A DNA stretch of 64,000 nucleotides from Sphingomonas sp. M1-B02 (GTDB taxonomy: Bacteria > Pseudomonadota > Alphaproteobacteria > Sphingomonadales > Sphingomonadaceae), in assembly GCF_026167525.1 (NCBI RefSeq), contig NZ_CP110679.1:3541071-3605070 (forward strand), given 5' to 3'. Made by a program: the position numbers and the translations under genes. The notes under the pieces are model-generated. The model was not told the origin of the DNA. It was given only the letters and a program-made list of their open reading frames with translations, and did no database searches. Below, one piece after another: positions 17,152 to 26,086 of the stretch; the first letter of the stretch is position 1; the number at the start of each line of letters is the position of its first letter.

Positions 17152-19059
17152 GTGCGCATATTGATCGTGGACGACGAACCGGCGATGCACGAATCCTATC
17201 GGCAGTGCTTCACCACGTCGCGCAGCGACGGCAACGAGACCGCGCTCAGCGCCATGGCAGCCGAGCTGTTCGGCGACGATGACGAGGAAGTGCCTGCCGA
17301 TTCCGCCGCGGACGAGCCCGTCATCACCTTCGATTGCACCCACAAGATGCAGGGTCTCGACGCCGTCGCCGCGATCCAGGCATCGCTGGAAAGCGGCGAA
17401 CGCTATTCCGTGGCCTTCATCGACGTCCGCATGCCCCCCGGCATCGACGGCAAGGAGACCGCCAAGCGCATCCGCGCGCTCGATCCCGACATCAATCTGG
17501 TGATCGTCACCGGCTATTCCGATTTCTCGCCGCTCGACATCAGCCGCGCCGCCGGCCCCGCCGACAAGATCTTCTACATCGCGAAGCCCTTCCAGGCCGA
17601 AGAGGTCATCCAGACCGCGACCGCGCTCGGCCATCGCTGGCAGGTCGATCAGGAACTCGAACATGCCCGCGGGCTGCTCGCCGAAAAGATCGGCCAGCTC
17701 GAGGAGCAGCAGCACGAGCTCGCCGCCAACGAATCGCGCGCGATCCACATGGCGAACCATGATTCGCTCACCGAAGCGCCCAATCGCCTCGCCTTCCTCC
17801 GCATGCTCGGCCAGGCGGTGAAGGGCGATCACTGCTTCGCCATGGCGATGATGGATCTCGATCGCTTCAAGCTCGTCAACGATACGCTCGGCCATTTGGC
17901 CGGCGACGAGCTGATCCGGATGGTCTGCCAGATCCTCCAGCAAAACTGCCCCGAGGGCGGCTTCGTCGCGCGGCTCGGCGGCGACGAGTTCGCGATGCTG
18001 ATGCAGGTCACCGGCGAAGACGAAGCGGTGATGCTCTGCGAACGGCTGCTCAAGGCGTGCACGATCAGCTTCAAGGTGCTCGGCCATTCGGTCCAGGGCG
18101 GCGCCTCGATCGGCCTGATGGTCGTGGCCCCCGATACGATCCGCGATCCGATCGACGTGATGCGCCGCGCCGATCTCGCGCTCAACGAAGCCAAGCGCCA
18201 GGGCCGCGGCATCGTCCGCGTGTTCGACGAGAGCATGGACGAATCGATCCGCTTCCGCCGCCAGATCGAAGGCGGGCTTTCCGAAGCGATCGCCAAGGGC
18301 GAGCTCAAGCTCGTCTTCCAGCCAATCGTCGCGCGCGAGAAGCTGGAGATCACCGGCTTCGAAGCGCTCGTCCGCTGGTGCAGCCCCGAATATGGCATGG
18401 TCTCGCCGGGCATGTTCATCCCGATCGCCGAGGAATCGAACCTGATCCACGAGCTGGGCGACTGGGTGATCGACGAAGCGGTGAAGACGCTGCAGACCTG
18501 GCCCGGCCAATATGTCTCGGTCAACTTCTCGCCGCGCCAGTTCCGCCGCCACAATTTCGTCGCGCATGTCGTCGAGCGCGTCACGCATGCCGGGGTCGAT
18601 CCCAACCGCTTCCAGATCGAGATCACCGAGACCGCAATCTTCGACAATGTCGAGCGTGCCGCCGAGATCCTGTTCAAGCTGCGCCAGATGGGCTTCCGCA
18701 TCGCCCTCGACGATTTCGGCACCGGTTACTCGTCGCTCTACAATATCCGCCGCTTCGCGCTCGATTGCCTCAAGATCGATCGCAGCTTCGTCGACGGCAT
18801 GGGTCGCGAGCGCGAAAGCGCGGCGATCGTCCACTCGATCATCCATCTCGGCCGCGCTTTGGGCATGGAAGTCGTCGCCGAAGGCGTCGAGACCGAGGCC
18901 CAGCTCCAGGCGCTGCGTCTGGCCGGCTGCAGCCACGTCCAGGGCTATTATCTCGCGCGCCCGATGGATGCCGAAGATGCCTTGCTGCTCGCCGAGAAAG
19001 GCGTCCTGCACGATGTGGCCGAACCCGCCCTGGAAGCGAGCAACGGAACCCACGGCTGA
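17152..19059 (+). CDS. Response regulator with GGDEF and EAL domains
   Basis: A 635-residue bifunctional c-di-GMP protein. Residues 1 to about 155 form a receiver (ILIVDDEP, phospho-Asp in FIDVRMPPG, Lys in IAKPF) with an unusual acidic insertion of 30-40 residues (EELFGDDDEEVPADSAADE region) after the first helix. A short coiled coil (about 165-200) leads to a GGDEF domain with an intact LGGDEF motif near residue 275 and DLDRFKLVND. The EAL domain has the catalytic FEALVRW near 404, DDFGTGYSSL and VAEGVE. Both enzyme motifs are intact, so it may make and degrade c-di-GMP, switched by phosphorylation. The start is GTG. The stop overlaps the next ATG by one base (TGATG), tying it to the sensor kinase. 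Confidence 0.94.
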   Translation: MRILIVDDEPAMHESYRQCFTTSRSDGNETALSAMAAELFGDDDEEVPADSAADEPVITFDCTHKMQGLDAVAAIQASLESGERYSVAFIDVRMPPGIDGKETAKRIRALDPDINLVIVTGYSDFSPLDISRAAGPADKIFYIAKPFQAEEVIQTATALGHRWQVDQELEHARGLLAEKIGQLEEQQHELAANESRAIHMANHDSLTEAPNRLAFLRMLGQAVKGDHCFAMAMMDLDRFKLVNDTLGHLAGDELIRMVCQILQQNCPEGGFVARLGGDEFAMLMQVTGEDEAVMLCERLLKACTISFKVLGHSVQGGASIGLMVVAPDTIRDPIDVMRRADLALNEAKRQGRGIVRVFDESMDESIRFRRQIEGGLSEAIAKGELKLVFQPIVAREKLEITGFEALVRWCSPEYGMVSPGMFIPIAEESNLIHELGDWVIDEAVKTLQTWPGQYVSVNFSPRQFRRHNFVAHVVERVTHAGVDPNRFQIEITETAIFDNVERAAEILFKLRQMGFRIALDDFGTGYSSLYNIRRFALDCLKIDRSFVDGMGRERESAAIVHSIIHLGRALGMEVVAEGVETEAQLQALRLAGCSHVQGYYLARPMDAEDALLLAEKGVLHDVAEPALEASNGTHG

Positions 19060-20906
19060 TGCCGATCACCAGGCGCCCGCGCGCGCCGGCCTCGCTCGGC
19101 GCCAAGCTCGTCCTGATCCTGACCGCGGTCGGGCTGCTCGGCGCCGCGGCGCTGGCGCTGTTGCTGGCGACCGTCATCACGCCCGGCTTCAACAGGCTCG
19201 AGCGCGACGCGGTCGAGGGCCATGTCGCGCGCACCCAGGCAGTCGTCCACGACGTCGCCTCGAAGGTCGAGAATGGCGTGCGCGACTATGGCGACTGGAA
19301 TTCGTCCTACGACTATATGGCCAATCCTACCGCGGCGTTCGAGCAGGAGAGCTTTTCGACGCTGGCGATGGTCAATCTCGACGTCAACGGCATGGCCTAT
19401 GTTGCCAATGACGGCCGCATCCTCATCTCGCGCTGGCTCGATATCGAGCGCGAGGCCGACGTGCCGGCGATGCGCGCCCGGCTGAACGCCGCGATCGCCA
19501 AGCTCGACGTCGGCGCCGCGCTGAAGGGCAAGAGTTCGGCGGGCTTCTATCTCCGGCTCGGCGATACGCTCGCCGCGATCGGCGTCGCGCAGGTCCGCCG
19601 CAGCGATGGCAGCGGCGATCCGCGCGGCTATGTCCTGATGGCGCGCGCGATCACCTCGGCCCAGCTCAGCACCCTGCTCCAGCTCCAAGCGAGCCTCGCC
19701 GATCCCGTCGCCGCGGTCACCATCACCCCCAGCCGCAGCCGCACCCGGATCGCCGTGCCGATCCCCGGTCCGGATGGCCGTGCCGTCGCCACCGCCGCTT
19801 ATGCCGTGCCCCGCGATCTCTCCACGCTCGGCACCCGCATGCTGATCCTCGCGGTCGTCGGTTCGTCGCTGTTGCTGGCCGTGGTCCTGTGGGTCCTGCG
19901 CCGCATGATCAGCCGCCTCGTGCTGCGCCCGCTCAACCGCGTCGAGCGTCACATGGGGCTCGTGCGCGCCTCGGGCCAGCTCGGCCTGCTGACCGACAAG
20001 CCGCGCGACGACGAGATCGGCAGCCTCGTCACCAGTTTCAACTCGATGCTCAAGCAATTGAAGGATCTGCGCGAGCAGCTCGAGGTCCAAAGCTTCACCC
20101 TCGGCCGCAGCGAAAGCGCCGTCGCGGTGATGCACAATGTCCGCAACGCGCTCAATCCGATCAGCACCGTCCTCAGCCAGGGCCTCGGCCGCCCGCTCGC
20201 GCTCGATCGCCCGACGATGGACAAGGCGCTGGCCGAACTCACCCGCGAGGACCTTTCGCCGGTCCGCCGCCAGAAGCTCGTCGCCTTTTTGGCCGCCGCC
20301 TTCGAGGCGATCGACCAGGAGCGCGAGGATCGCAGGGATCAGCTCGGCATCGGCCGCGAAGCGCTCCACCACGTCCTCGAAATCATCGGCATGCAACAGG
20401 AGGCCGCGCACGAGCGCCCACCGCTCGACGCCTGCGACATGAGCGACATCGTCGCCCAGAATGCGACGATCGCGCGCTATTCGGGCGAAACCTCGATCGC
20501 CTTCAGCTTCCCCTCGCGCCCACACTGGGTGCTCGGCAATCGCGTGATCCTGAGCCAGGTGATCGGCAACCTCTTTGCCAACGCCGCCGAATCGATCGCC
20601 GCTACCGGGCGGGGCGGGGGCAGCATCGCGGTTGCGATCCACGACAAGGAAGACCGCGTCGAAATCATCATCCGCGACGACGGCGAAGGCTTCGACCCCG
20701 CCACCGCGCCGACCTTGTTCCAGCGCGGCTTCTCGACCCGCAAGCACAAGTCCGGCGGCCTGGGCCTGCATTGGTGCGCCAATTCGATGCTTGCGATGGA
20801 AGGCACGCTCGAACTGCGCAGCGACGGCCTGGGCACCGGTGCGCGGGCGGTGCTGACGCTCGGGCGAACCGAGATCATGGAGACCGAAGAAGAACTGGCG
20901 GCCTAA
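19059..20906 (+). CDS. CHASE4-like membrane sensor histidine kinase
   Basis: A 615-residue kinase: a transmembrane helix at about 15-40, a periplasmic CHASE4-type domain (YGDWNSSYDYM and FSTLAMVNLDVNG are typical), a second helix near 265-285, a HAMP linker (LRPLNRVERHM), then a kinase core. The likely phospho-His is His359 in VMHNVRNALNPI. This H-N box differs from the usual H-E box. The ATPase has NLFANAAESI, DDGEGFDP and GGLGLHW. I start it at ATG 19059, which overlaps the previous stop, although the frame stays open much further upstream. The pair reads as a periplasmic signal controlling c-di-GMP turnover through the REC-GGDEF-EAL partner. Confidence 0.93.
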   Translation: MPITRRPRAPASLGAKLVLILTAVGLLGAAALALLLATVITPGFNRLERDAVEGHVARTQAVVHDVASKVENGVRDYGDWNSSYDYMANPTAAFEQESFSTLAMVNLDVNGMAYVANDGRILISRWLDIEREADVPAMRARLNAAIAKLDVGAALKGKSSAGFYLRLGDTLAAIGVAQVRRSDGSGDPRGYVLMARAITSAQLSTLLQLQASLADPVAAVTITPSRSRTRIAVPIPGPDGRAVATAAYAVPRDLSTLGTRMLILAVVGSSLLLAVVLWVLRRMISRLVLRPLNRVERHMGLVRASGQLGLLTDKPRDDEIGSLVTSFNSMLKQLKDLREQLEVQSFTLGRSESAVAVMHNVRNALNPISTVLSQGLGRPLALDRPTMDKALAELTREDLSPVRRQKLVAFLAAAFEAIDQEREDRRDQLGIGREALHHVLEIIGMQQEAAHERPPLDACDMSDIVAQNATIARYSGETSIAFSFPSRPHWVLGNRVILSQVIGNLFANAAESIAATGRGGGSIAVAIHDKEDRVEIIIRDDGEGFDPATAPTLFQRGFSTRKHKSGGLGLHWCANSMLAMEGTLELRSDGLGTGARAVLTLGRTEIMETEEELAA

Positions 20907-21043
20907 ACTCCCGCTCCCATTGGGAGCGGGAAGGGGCCCGCCGCGCAGCGGTGGGAAGGGTGAGGACAGTTCTTCCCCCTCGACCCTCACCCTTCCGCCG
21001 ACTATGTCGGCTCCCTCCCTCTCCCAAAGGGAGAGGGACTAGC
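20907..21043. repeat. Composite palindromic intergenic element between convergent genes
   Basis: The whole gap is nested inverted repeats: a 10-bp hairpin at 20910-20930 (CCCGCTCCCA/TGGGAGCGGG), a 12-bp perfect pair GGAAGGGTGAGG (20954-20965) with CCTCACCCTTCC (20985-20996), a CCGAC/GTCGG hairpin at 20998-21010, and a 9-bp CCCTCTCCC/GGGAGAGGG hairpin at 21017-21037. The pattern resembles dispersed palindromic elements of sphingomonad genomes. It fills the space exactly between two convergent stops and may serve both as terminator. Confidence 0.75.
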
Positions 21044-22186
21044 TCACCACCCCACAACCTTCTTCGTCGCGCTCACATCGTCGCTCCGCCGCAGGTACGG
21101 CGCCACCAAATTCCGCGCCCGGAACCATTCCTGCCGGTCCGGCGCCAGCGACGCGAAATTGCCGATCACCTGCCGGCATTCGGGCGCCTTGCACTGGCAG
21201 ATCATGTGCCAATTCGATTCGCGCAGCGTCGTCGAATAGTCCCAGACCACTTCCTCGCCCGGCGGGATCGCACGCACCGCGACCAGGAACACGCCCGCAT
21301 CGGTGAAGCGCAGGCCCGCATTGGGCGCGCAGCTATGGTTCACCAGATCGTCGATCCGGCCCGACGGCCCCATATAATGATCCGGCGTCACCTGGACGAA
21401 GCGGTCGCCGCCGCCGCGCATCAGGCTCGGCACCTGGTCCGATCGAAAGCGCCGGCCGGTAAATTCGATCAGCACGTCGCCCTCGGCAAAGGGCGCCGCG
21501 GCATAGACCGCCTTGCCCAGATGGTTCTCGCCCACCTTGAACAGATTGTCCGAGTGCCGATAGCGGTCGAAGATCCGCAGTCCCCCGCGCCGCACGCCCA
21601 GCGAGCGGAGCGGGTTGATCGTCGCCAGCCCGATCAGGAACCAGACGCTGGCATGGCACAGCAGCTCGACCAGCACATAGCCGAGCTCGGCCACCCCCAG
21701 TTCGGGCCCACGCACCGCGATCAGCAGCGTGGCCAGATCGCCGAAGGTCCACAGCCCCCAGGCCGGCGAACGCTCGCGCGAACGGTCTTCCCATACGCTG
21801 ACCCAGGTCGGCCAGAAGCTCGCCGGCACCGCGACCACCACCAGCATATGCGCCCAGAAGGTCTCGCGGAACACCAGCCAGATCACCAGCGCGGTCAGGC
21901 AGGCGGCGATGCAGAAGGTCTCGGTCGCCGAGGGCGGCGCCCAGGACGACCGTCGCCAGATGCCGATCGTCACGATGATGCAGGCGACGGCGGAGACCGC
22001 GAATACCCAGCCCTGCGGCGCGCCGGGGTTCACCGCCGCATAGGTCAGCGCCTCCAGCCCGGTCGCGGCGCTCCAGATCAGCCAGGAGGCGCGGTTAGGC
22101 TGGACGAGCTCACGCCGCAGGCCAAGCAGATAGACTGCATAGCCCGTGAACATGAATCCCACCGCCACCAGGAACCAGATACCCAC
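21044..22186 (-). CDS. Membrane protein fused to a SET methyltransferase domain
   Basis: A 380-residue protein in two parts. The first ~200 residues hold about six or seven hydrophobic helices, beginning with WFLVAVGFMFTGYAVYLLGL. The C-terminal ~170 residues are a SET domain: the strand GKAVYAAAPFAEGDVLIEF, the SAM/knot motif NHSCAPNAG, VWDYSTT, and a post-SET-like CQCKAPECR that could bind zinc. SET proteins methylate lysines, usually on soluble or ribosomal proteins in bacteria. Attachment to a multi-helix membrane anchor is unusual and I know no named family. The frame is uninterrupted, so this is a true fusion. Substrate unknown. It converges with the sensor kinase gene and lies downstream of the cys operon on the same strand. 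Confidence 0.88.
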   Translation of the reverse strand: MGIWFLVAVGFMFTGYAVYLLGLRRELVQPNRASWLIWSAATGLEALTYAAVNPGAPQGWVFAVSAVACIIVTIGIWRRSSWAPPSATETFCIAACLTALVIWLVFRETFWAHMLVVVAVPASFWPTWVSVWEDRSRERSPAWGLWTFGDLATLLIAVRGPELGVAELGYVLVELLCHASVWFLIGLATINPLRSLGVRRGGLRIFDRYRHSDNLFKVGENHLGKAVYAAAPFAEGDVLIEFTGRRFRSDQVPSLMRGGGDRFVQVTPDHYMGPSGRIDDLVNHSCAPNAGLRFTDAGVFLVAVRAIPPGEEVVWDYSTTLRESNWHMICQCKAPECRQVIGNFASLAPDRQEWFRARNLVAPYLRRSDDVSATKKVVGW

Positions 22187-22245
22187 GCCTCACTGCCCCC
22201 TTCCCGAACGCGGCATTTACCATGTCGGGTAGGGGCAGTCCATGC

Positions 22246-22272
22246 GCGACTCGCGGTGAATCCGCGAGTCGC
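22246..22272. terminator. Strong hairpin downstream of cysQ
   Basis: A perfect 11-bp stem (GCGACTCGCGG, 22246-22256) with a 5-base loop and its complement (22262-22272) stands 11 bases beyond the cysQ stop on the minus strand. There is no T-run, so it may act as an RNA 3'-end stabiliser or a Rho-linked stop. Confidence 0.55.
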
Positions 22273-22282
22273 GGCGAATCGC

Positions 22283-23014
22283 TCAGCTGCAGTTAGAGAC
22301 GGTACTTAAGACGATTTCTGCCCATTCTGCCCGGCAGATCAGCAGATCGGGGATGCTGGTCTCCGCCCGGTTATAGACGATCGCGGAGCCGTCGATCCTT
22401 GATGCATGGAGCCCCGCCGCCAGCGCCACCGCGACCGGCGCGCAATTGTCCCATTGATGCTGGCCGCCGCTGTGGAGGTAGATTTCGGCCTCGCCGCGCA
22501 CCACCGCCATCGCCTTCGCGCCCGCCGATCCCATGCCGATCTGCTCGGCACCGATCCGCCCCGCAACGTCGATGCACAGCGCGCTGGCCCGGCTACGGCT
22601 GACCAGCATCCGCGGCGGGCGATGCGCCGGCGGGAGCGGGGAGGGGGCGTCGCTCGACAGGGTCACGCCCAGCCGCGGCAGCGAAACCGCGCCCACCGCC
22701 GCCGCGCCGTCCACCGCGAGTGCCACATGCACCGCCCAATCGTCGCGCCGCTCGGCGAATTCGCGCGTCCCGTCCAGCGGATCGACGATCCACACCCGGC
22801 GCTGATCGAGCCGCGCCAGGTCGTCCGCCGACTCCTCGGAGAGTATCGCATCGTCCGGCCGCGCCGCGCGCAGCCGCTCGAGGATCAGCGAATTCGCCTC
22901 GCGATCGCCCCGATCCCCACCCGCGCAGTCGCGCTGGATCGCGAGCAACAGCGCGCCGGCCTCCGTCGCGATGTCGCGGGCAAGTTCGGCGTCGGTCAAA
23001 TCACCGGGCTCCAC
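22283..23014 (-). CDS. cysQ: 3'(2'),5'-bisphosphate nucleotidase (CysQ)
   Basis: A 243-residue inositol-monophosphatase-fold enzyme that hydrolyses 3'-phosphoadenosine 5'-phosphate (PAP), the by-product of PAPS use, to AMP. Metal-binding motifs are LSEESADD and [12 protein letters not shown]; the second-half motif is [14 protein letters not shown]. Its length is typical of CysQ. The start is GTG at 23014, inside the last 19 bases of cysNC, so the two are translationally coupled; no alternative start fits as well. Removal of PAP relieves product inhibition of sulfate reduction, which fits its place as the third gene of the cysD-cysNC-cysQ operon. Confidence 0.95.
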   Translation of the reverse strand: MEPGDLTDAELARDIATEAGALLLAIQRDCAGGDRGDREANSLILERLRAARPDDAILSEESADDLARLDQRRVWIVDPLDGTREFAERRDDWAVHVALAVDGAAAVGAVSLPRLGVTLSSDAPSPLPPAHRPPRMLVSRSRASALCIDVAGRIGAEQIGMGSAGAKAMAVVRGEAEIYLHSGGQHQWDNCAPVAVALAAGLHASRIDGSAIVYNRAETSIPDLLICRAEWAEIVLSTVSNCS

Positions 23015-24912
23015 GTCCCCATGATCGTCTCGACGATCCGCTCGGCCGCCGCCTCGGGCGACTCCTTCGTCGTGTCGATCCGGATGTCGGGTCGCTCGGG
23101 CGGCTCATAGGGGCTGGAGATGCCGGTAAAGTTGCCGATCTCCCCCGCGCGCGCCTTCTTGTAGAGCCCCTTCACGTCGCGGCCTTCGGCCACCTCCAGC
23201 GGCGTATCGATGAAGATCTCGAAATATTCGCCCGCCGCCATCATGCCGCGCACCAGCTCACGCTCGGCGCGGAAAGGGGAGATGAAGGCGGTCAGCACGA
23301 TCAGCCCGGCGTCGGTCATCAGCCGCGCGACTTCGCCCACCCGGCGGATATTCTCCACCCGATCGGCATCGCTGAAGCCCAGATCGCGGTTGAGCCCGTG
23401 CCGGATATTGTCGCCGTCGAGCAGGAAGCTGTGCTTGCCCATCGCGTGCAGCTTCTTCTCGACCAGATTGGCGATCGTCGACTTGCCCGATCCCGAAAGC
23501 CCGGTGAACCACAGCAAGCGCGGTTGCTGGCCCTTCTGCGCGGCATGCGCCTCGCGCGTGATCTCCACCGCCTGCCAATGGACATTCTGCGCGCGGCGCA
23601 GCGCATGGTGCAGCATGCCCGCAGCAACCGTCGCGTTGGTCGCCTTGTCGATCAGGATGAACCCGCCCAGATCGTGGCTGTCGGCATAGGGCTCGAACAC
23701 CAGAGCGCGGTCGGCGGCGACTTCGGCCACGCCGATATCGTTGAGCCCCAGCGACTTGGCCGACATCTTGGCCATCGTGTTGACGTCGATCGTATATTCG
23801 GGCTCGCGCACCACCGCGCTCACCGTCTGCGTGCCGAGCTTCAGCCAATAGGCCCGACCGGGCAGCAGCTCGGTCTGGTCCATCCAGACGATCTTCGCCT
23901 TGAACTGATCGGCGCTTTCCGGCGGCGCATCGGCCAGCGCGATCACGTCGCCGCGCGAACAATCGACTTCGTCCGCCAGCGTGAGCGTCACCGATTCGCC
24001 GGCCACCGCCTCGTCGCGATCCCCGCCGAACGCCACGATCCGCGCCACGGTTGTCGTCCGTCCCGAAGGCAGTATCCGCACCGCGTCGCCCGGGCGCACG
24101 GTGCCGCTCGCGATCATCCCGGCAAAACCCCGGAAATCCAGATTGGGCCGGTTGACCCACTGCACCGGCAGCCGGAACGGCTTGGCGCGGGCGGCCTCGG
24201 TCTCGACCTCGACCCGCTCCAGATGCTCGATCAGCGTCGGCCCGCTATACCAGGGCGTGTTGTCGCTGAGCGCGGTGATATTGTCGCCCTTGAACCCCGA
24301 GATCGGGATCGGGGTGAAACCCGCTATGCCGATGCTCTCGGCAAAGCTCCGATAGTCGTCGACGATCCGGTCGAACAGCGCCCGGTCGTAACCGACCAGG
24401 TCCATCTTGTTCACCGCGAGCACGATGTGGCGGATGCCGATCAGGTGCGCGAGATAGCTGTGCCGCCGCGTCTGGGTCAGCACGCCCTTGCGGGCATCGA
24501 TCAGGATCACGGCAAGGTCGGCGGTCGACGCGCCCGTCACCATGTTGCGGGTATATTGTTCGTGGCCCGGCGTATCCGCGACGATGAACTTGCGCTTCTC
24601 CGTCGCGAAGAAGCGATAGGCGACGTCGATCGTGATCCCCTGCTCGCGCTCGGCGGCAAGCCCGTCGACCAGCAAGGCGAAGTCGATCTCCTGCCCTTGC
24701 GTGCCCACCCGCTTGCTGTCCGCCTCGAGCGCCGACAGCTGGTCCTCGAAAATCTGCTTCGAATCGTAGAGCAATCGCCCGATCAGTGTCGACTTGCCGT
24801 CGTCCACCGATCCGCAGGTGATGAAGCGCAGCAGCGACTTGTTCTGATGCTGCGCAAGATAGGCCGAAATGTCGGACGCGATCAGCGCATCCGGCCGGAA
24901 GGAGGAGGTCAA
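22996..24912 (-). CDS. cysN: Sulfate adenylyltransferase large subunit / APS kinase fusion (CysNC)
   Basis: A 638-residue bifunctional enzyme. The first ~440 residues are the GTPase subunit of ATP sulfurylase: P-loop [28 protein letters not shown] and NKMDL. The last ~195 are adenylylsulfate kinase: P-loop [25 protein letters not shown], and the [10 protein letters not shown] lid. With CysD it makes APS using GTP hydrolysis, then phosphorylates it to PAPS. I choose TTG at 24912 because the protein then begins close to the family start and GGGGAGG lies five bases upstream. That Shine-Dalgarno is the terminal block of a palindromic repeat occupying the cysD-cysN gap. A longer frame would run through the repeat into cysD. 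Confidence 0.95.
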   Translation of the reverse strand: MTSSFRPDALIASDISAYLAQHQNKSLLRFITCGSVDDGKSTLIGRLLYDSKQIFEDQLSALEADSKRVGTQGQEIDFALLVDGLAAEREQGITIDVAYRFFATEKRKFIVADTPGHEQYTRNMVTGASTADLAVILIDARKGVLTQTRRHSYLAHLIGIRHIVLAVNKMDLVGYDRALFDRIVDDYRSFAESIGIAGFTPIPISGFKGDNITALSDNTPWYSGPTLIEHLERVEVETEAARAKPFRLPVQWVNRPNLDFRGFAGMIASGTVRPGDAVRILPSGRTTTVARIVAFGGDRDEAVAGESVTLTLADEVDCSRGDVIALADAPPESADQFKAKIVWMDQTELLPGRAYWLKLGTQTVSAVVREPEYTIDVNTMAKMSAKSLGLNDIGVAEVAADRALVFEPYADSHDLGGFILIDKATNATVAAGMLHHALRRAQNVHWQAVEITREAHAAQKGQQPRLLWFTGLSGSGKSTIANLVEKKLHAMGKHSFLLDGDNIRHGLNRDLGFSDADRVENIRRVGEVARLMTDAGLIVLTAFISPFRAERELVRGMMAAGEYFEIFIDTPLEVAEGRDVKGLYKKARAGEIGNFTGISSPYEPPERPDIRIDTTKESPEAAAERIVETIMGTWSPVI

Positions 24913-24915
24913 AAT

Positions 24916-25043
24916 ATCCTCCCCGGCACGGGGAGGGGGACCATGCGAAGCATGGTGGAGGGGGCGTGCCGCGCAGGAGTCGCCAAGAGGAGAGCCCCCT
25001 CCGTCAGCGCGCCGCGCTGCCACCTCCCCGGACCGGGGAGGAT
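24916..25043. repeat. Palindromic REP/MITE-like element (family A, copy 1)
   Basis: A 128-base imperfect palindrome bounded by ATCCTCCCC and GGGGAGGAT. Inner blocks are GGCACGGGGAGGGGGACC, a small hairpin (CATGCGAAGCATG), TGGAGGGGGCGTGCC, and a facing GCCCCCTCC. The same outline recurs at 61573-61705. It lies between cysD and cysN in one operon and ends exactly at the cysN ribosome-binding site. Confidence 0.85.
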
Positions 25044-25060
25044 TTTGAGAAGGGACCGCA

Positions 25061-26014
25061 TCAGAAATACCCCTCTTGCTTCTTCTTCTCCATGCTCGCC
25101 GACTGGTCATGGTCGATCGCGCGCCCCTGCCGCTCCGAGGTCGTGGTCAGCAGCATCTCCTGGATCACCGCCTCCAGCGTATCCGCCTCGCTCTCCACCG
25201 CGCCGGTCAGCGGATAGCAGCCCAAGGTCCGGAACCGGACCGATCGCTCCAACGGCACTTCGCCGTCACGCAGCCGGAAGCGATCGTCGTCCACCATCAG
25301 CAGCATGCCATCCCGCTCCACCGTCGGCCGGGGTGCCGCGAAGTAAAGCGGCACGATCTCGATCCCTTCGGCCAGAATATATTGCCAGATGTCGAGCTCG
25401 GTCCAGTTGGAGAGCGGGAACACCCGCATGCTCTCGCCCCTGGCTTTCCGCGCATTGTACAAATGCCAGAGCTCGGGCCGCTGGCGTTTCGGGTCCCAGC
25501 GGTGTGAGGCGGTGCGGAACGAGAAGATCCGCTCTTTCGCCCGGCTCTTCTCCTCGTCGCGCCGCGCCCCGCCGAACGCCGCATCGAAGCCGTGATGGTC
25601 CAGCGCCTGCTTCAGTCCCTCGGTCTTCCACAGATCGGTGTGGAGGCTGCCATGATCGAACGGATTGATGCCCTGGGCGATCGCATCCGGATTCTTGTGG
25701 ACCAGCAATTCCATTCCCGCGTCCGCGGCGGCGCGGTCGCGCAATTCGTACATCGCCCGGAATTTCCACGTCGTATCGACATGCAGCAGCGGGAAGGGCG
25801 GCGGCGCGGGGTAGAATGCCTTGCGCGCCAGGTGCAGCATCACCGCGCTGTCCTTGCCCACCGAATAGAGCATCACCGGCCGCTCGGCCTCGGCCACCAC
25901 TTCGCGCAGGATGTGGATGCTTTCGGCCTCGAGCCGCTGGAGGTGCGTAAGCGGCGGTGTCGCGCTTCGGGGCGCGCCATGCTCTTCGCGGATCAGGCTC
26001 TGTGGATGCGGCAT
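25061..26014 (-). CDS. cysD: Sulfate adenylyltransferase small subunit (CysD)
   Basis: A 317-residue PAPS-reductase-fold protein that adenylylates sulfate as the catalytic partner of CysN. The PP-loop reads [20 protein letters not shown]; also present are [18 protein letters not shown], the [18 protein letters not shown] block and the C-terminal [13 protein letters not shown]. Its length is close to the family's usual 300. It is the first gene of cysD-cysNC-cysQ. The 148-base gap to cysN is long for this operon and is filled by a repeat element. No binding site for a CysB-like regulator was recognised upstream, where only 72 bases separate it from the ugd stop. Confidence 0.97.
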   Translation of the reverse strand: MPHPQSLIREEHGAPRSATPPLTHLQRLEAESIHILREVVAEAERPVMLYSVGKDSAVMLHLARKAFYPAPPPFPLLHVDTTWKFRAMYELRDRAAADAGMELLVHKNPDAIAQGINPFDHGSLHTDLWKTEGLKQALDHHGFDAAFGGARRDEEKSRAKERIFSFRTASHRWDPKRQRPELWHLYNARKARGESMRVFPLSNWTELDIWQYILAEGIEIVPLYFAAPRPTVERDGMLLMVDDDRFRLRDGEVPLERSVRFRTLGCYPLTGAVESEADTLEAVIQEMLLTTTSERQGRAIDHDQSASMEKKKQEGYF

Positions 26015-26066
26015 GGCACGCGATTTAGGAAGCGGAGGCCGGGCGCGCGATCTAGTTTATGTTTAG

Positions 26067-26083
26067 CCGGGCATACCGCCCGG
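26067..26083. terminator. Hairpin after ugd
   Basis: A 6-bp GC stem (CCGGGC at 26067-26072, GCCCGG at 26078-26083) begins a few bases past the ugd stop on the minus strand. There is no U-tract, so its terminator role is tentative. It may instead lie in the cysD leader, since both genes are leftward. Confidence 0.35.
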
Positions 26084-26086
26084 GTC

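Noticed and set aside
18057..19058. Upstream extension of the CHASE4 kinase frame
   Set aside because: It overlaps the EAL coding sequence in another frame and encodes Arg/Pro-rich text; the first plausible Met with a membrane helix is at 19059.
17134..20990. Long minus-strand frames opposite the GGDEF-EAL and kinase genes
   Set aside because: The plus strand has clear domains throughout; the minus translations are His/Asp/Arg-rich with no recognisable fold.
24913..25110. N-terminal extension of CysN through the repeat
   Set aside because: The extra residues (Arg/Pro-rich) are translated repeat sequence, overlap cysD, and would ignore the good RBS before TTG 24912.
22720..25668. A 982-codon plus-strand frame
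   Set aside because: It is antisense to cysQ, cysNC and cysD, all of which are certain.
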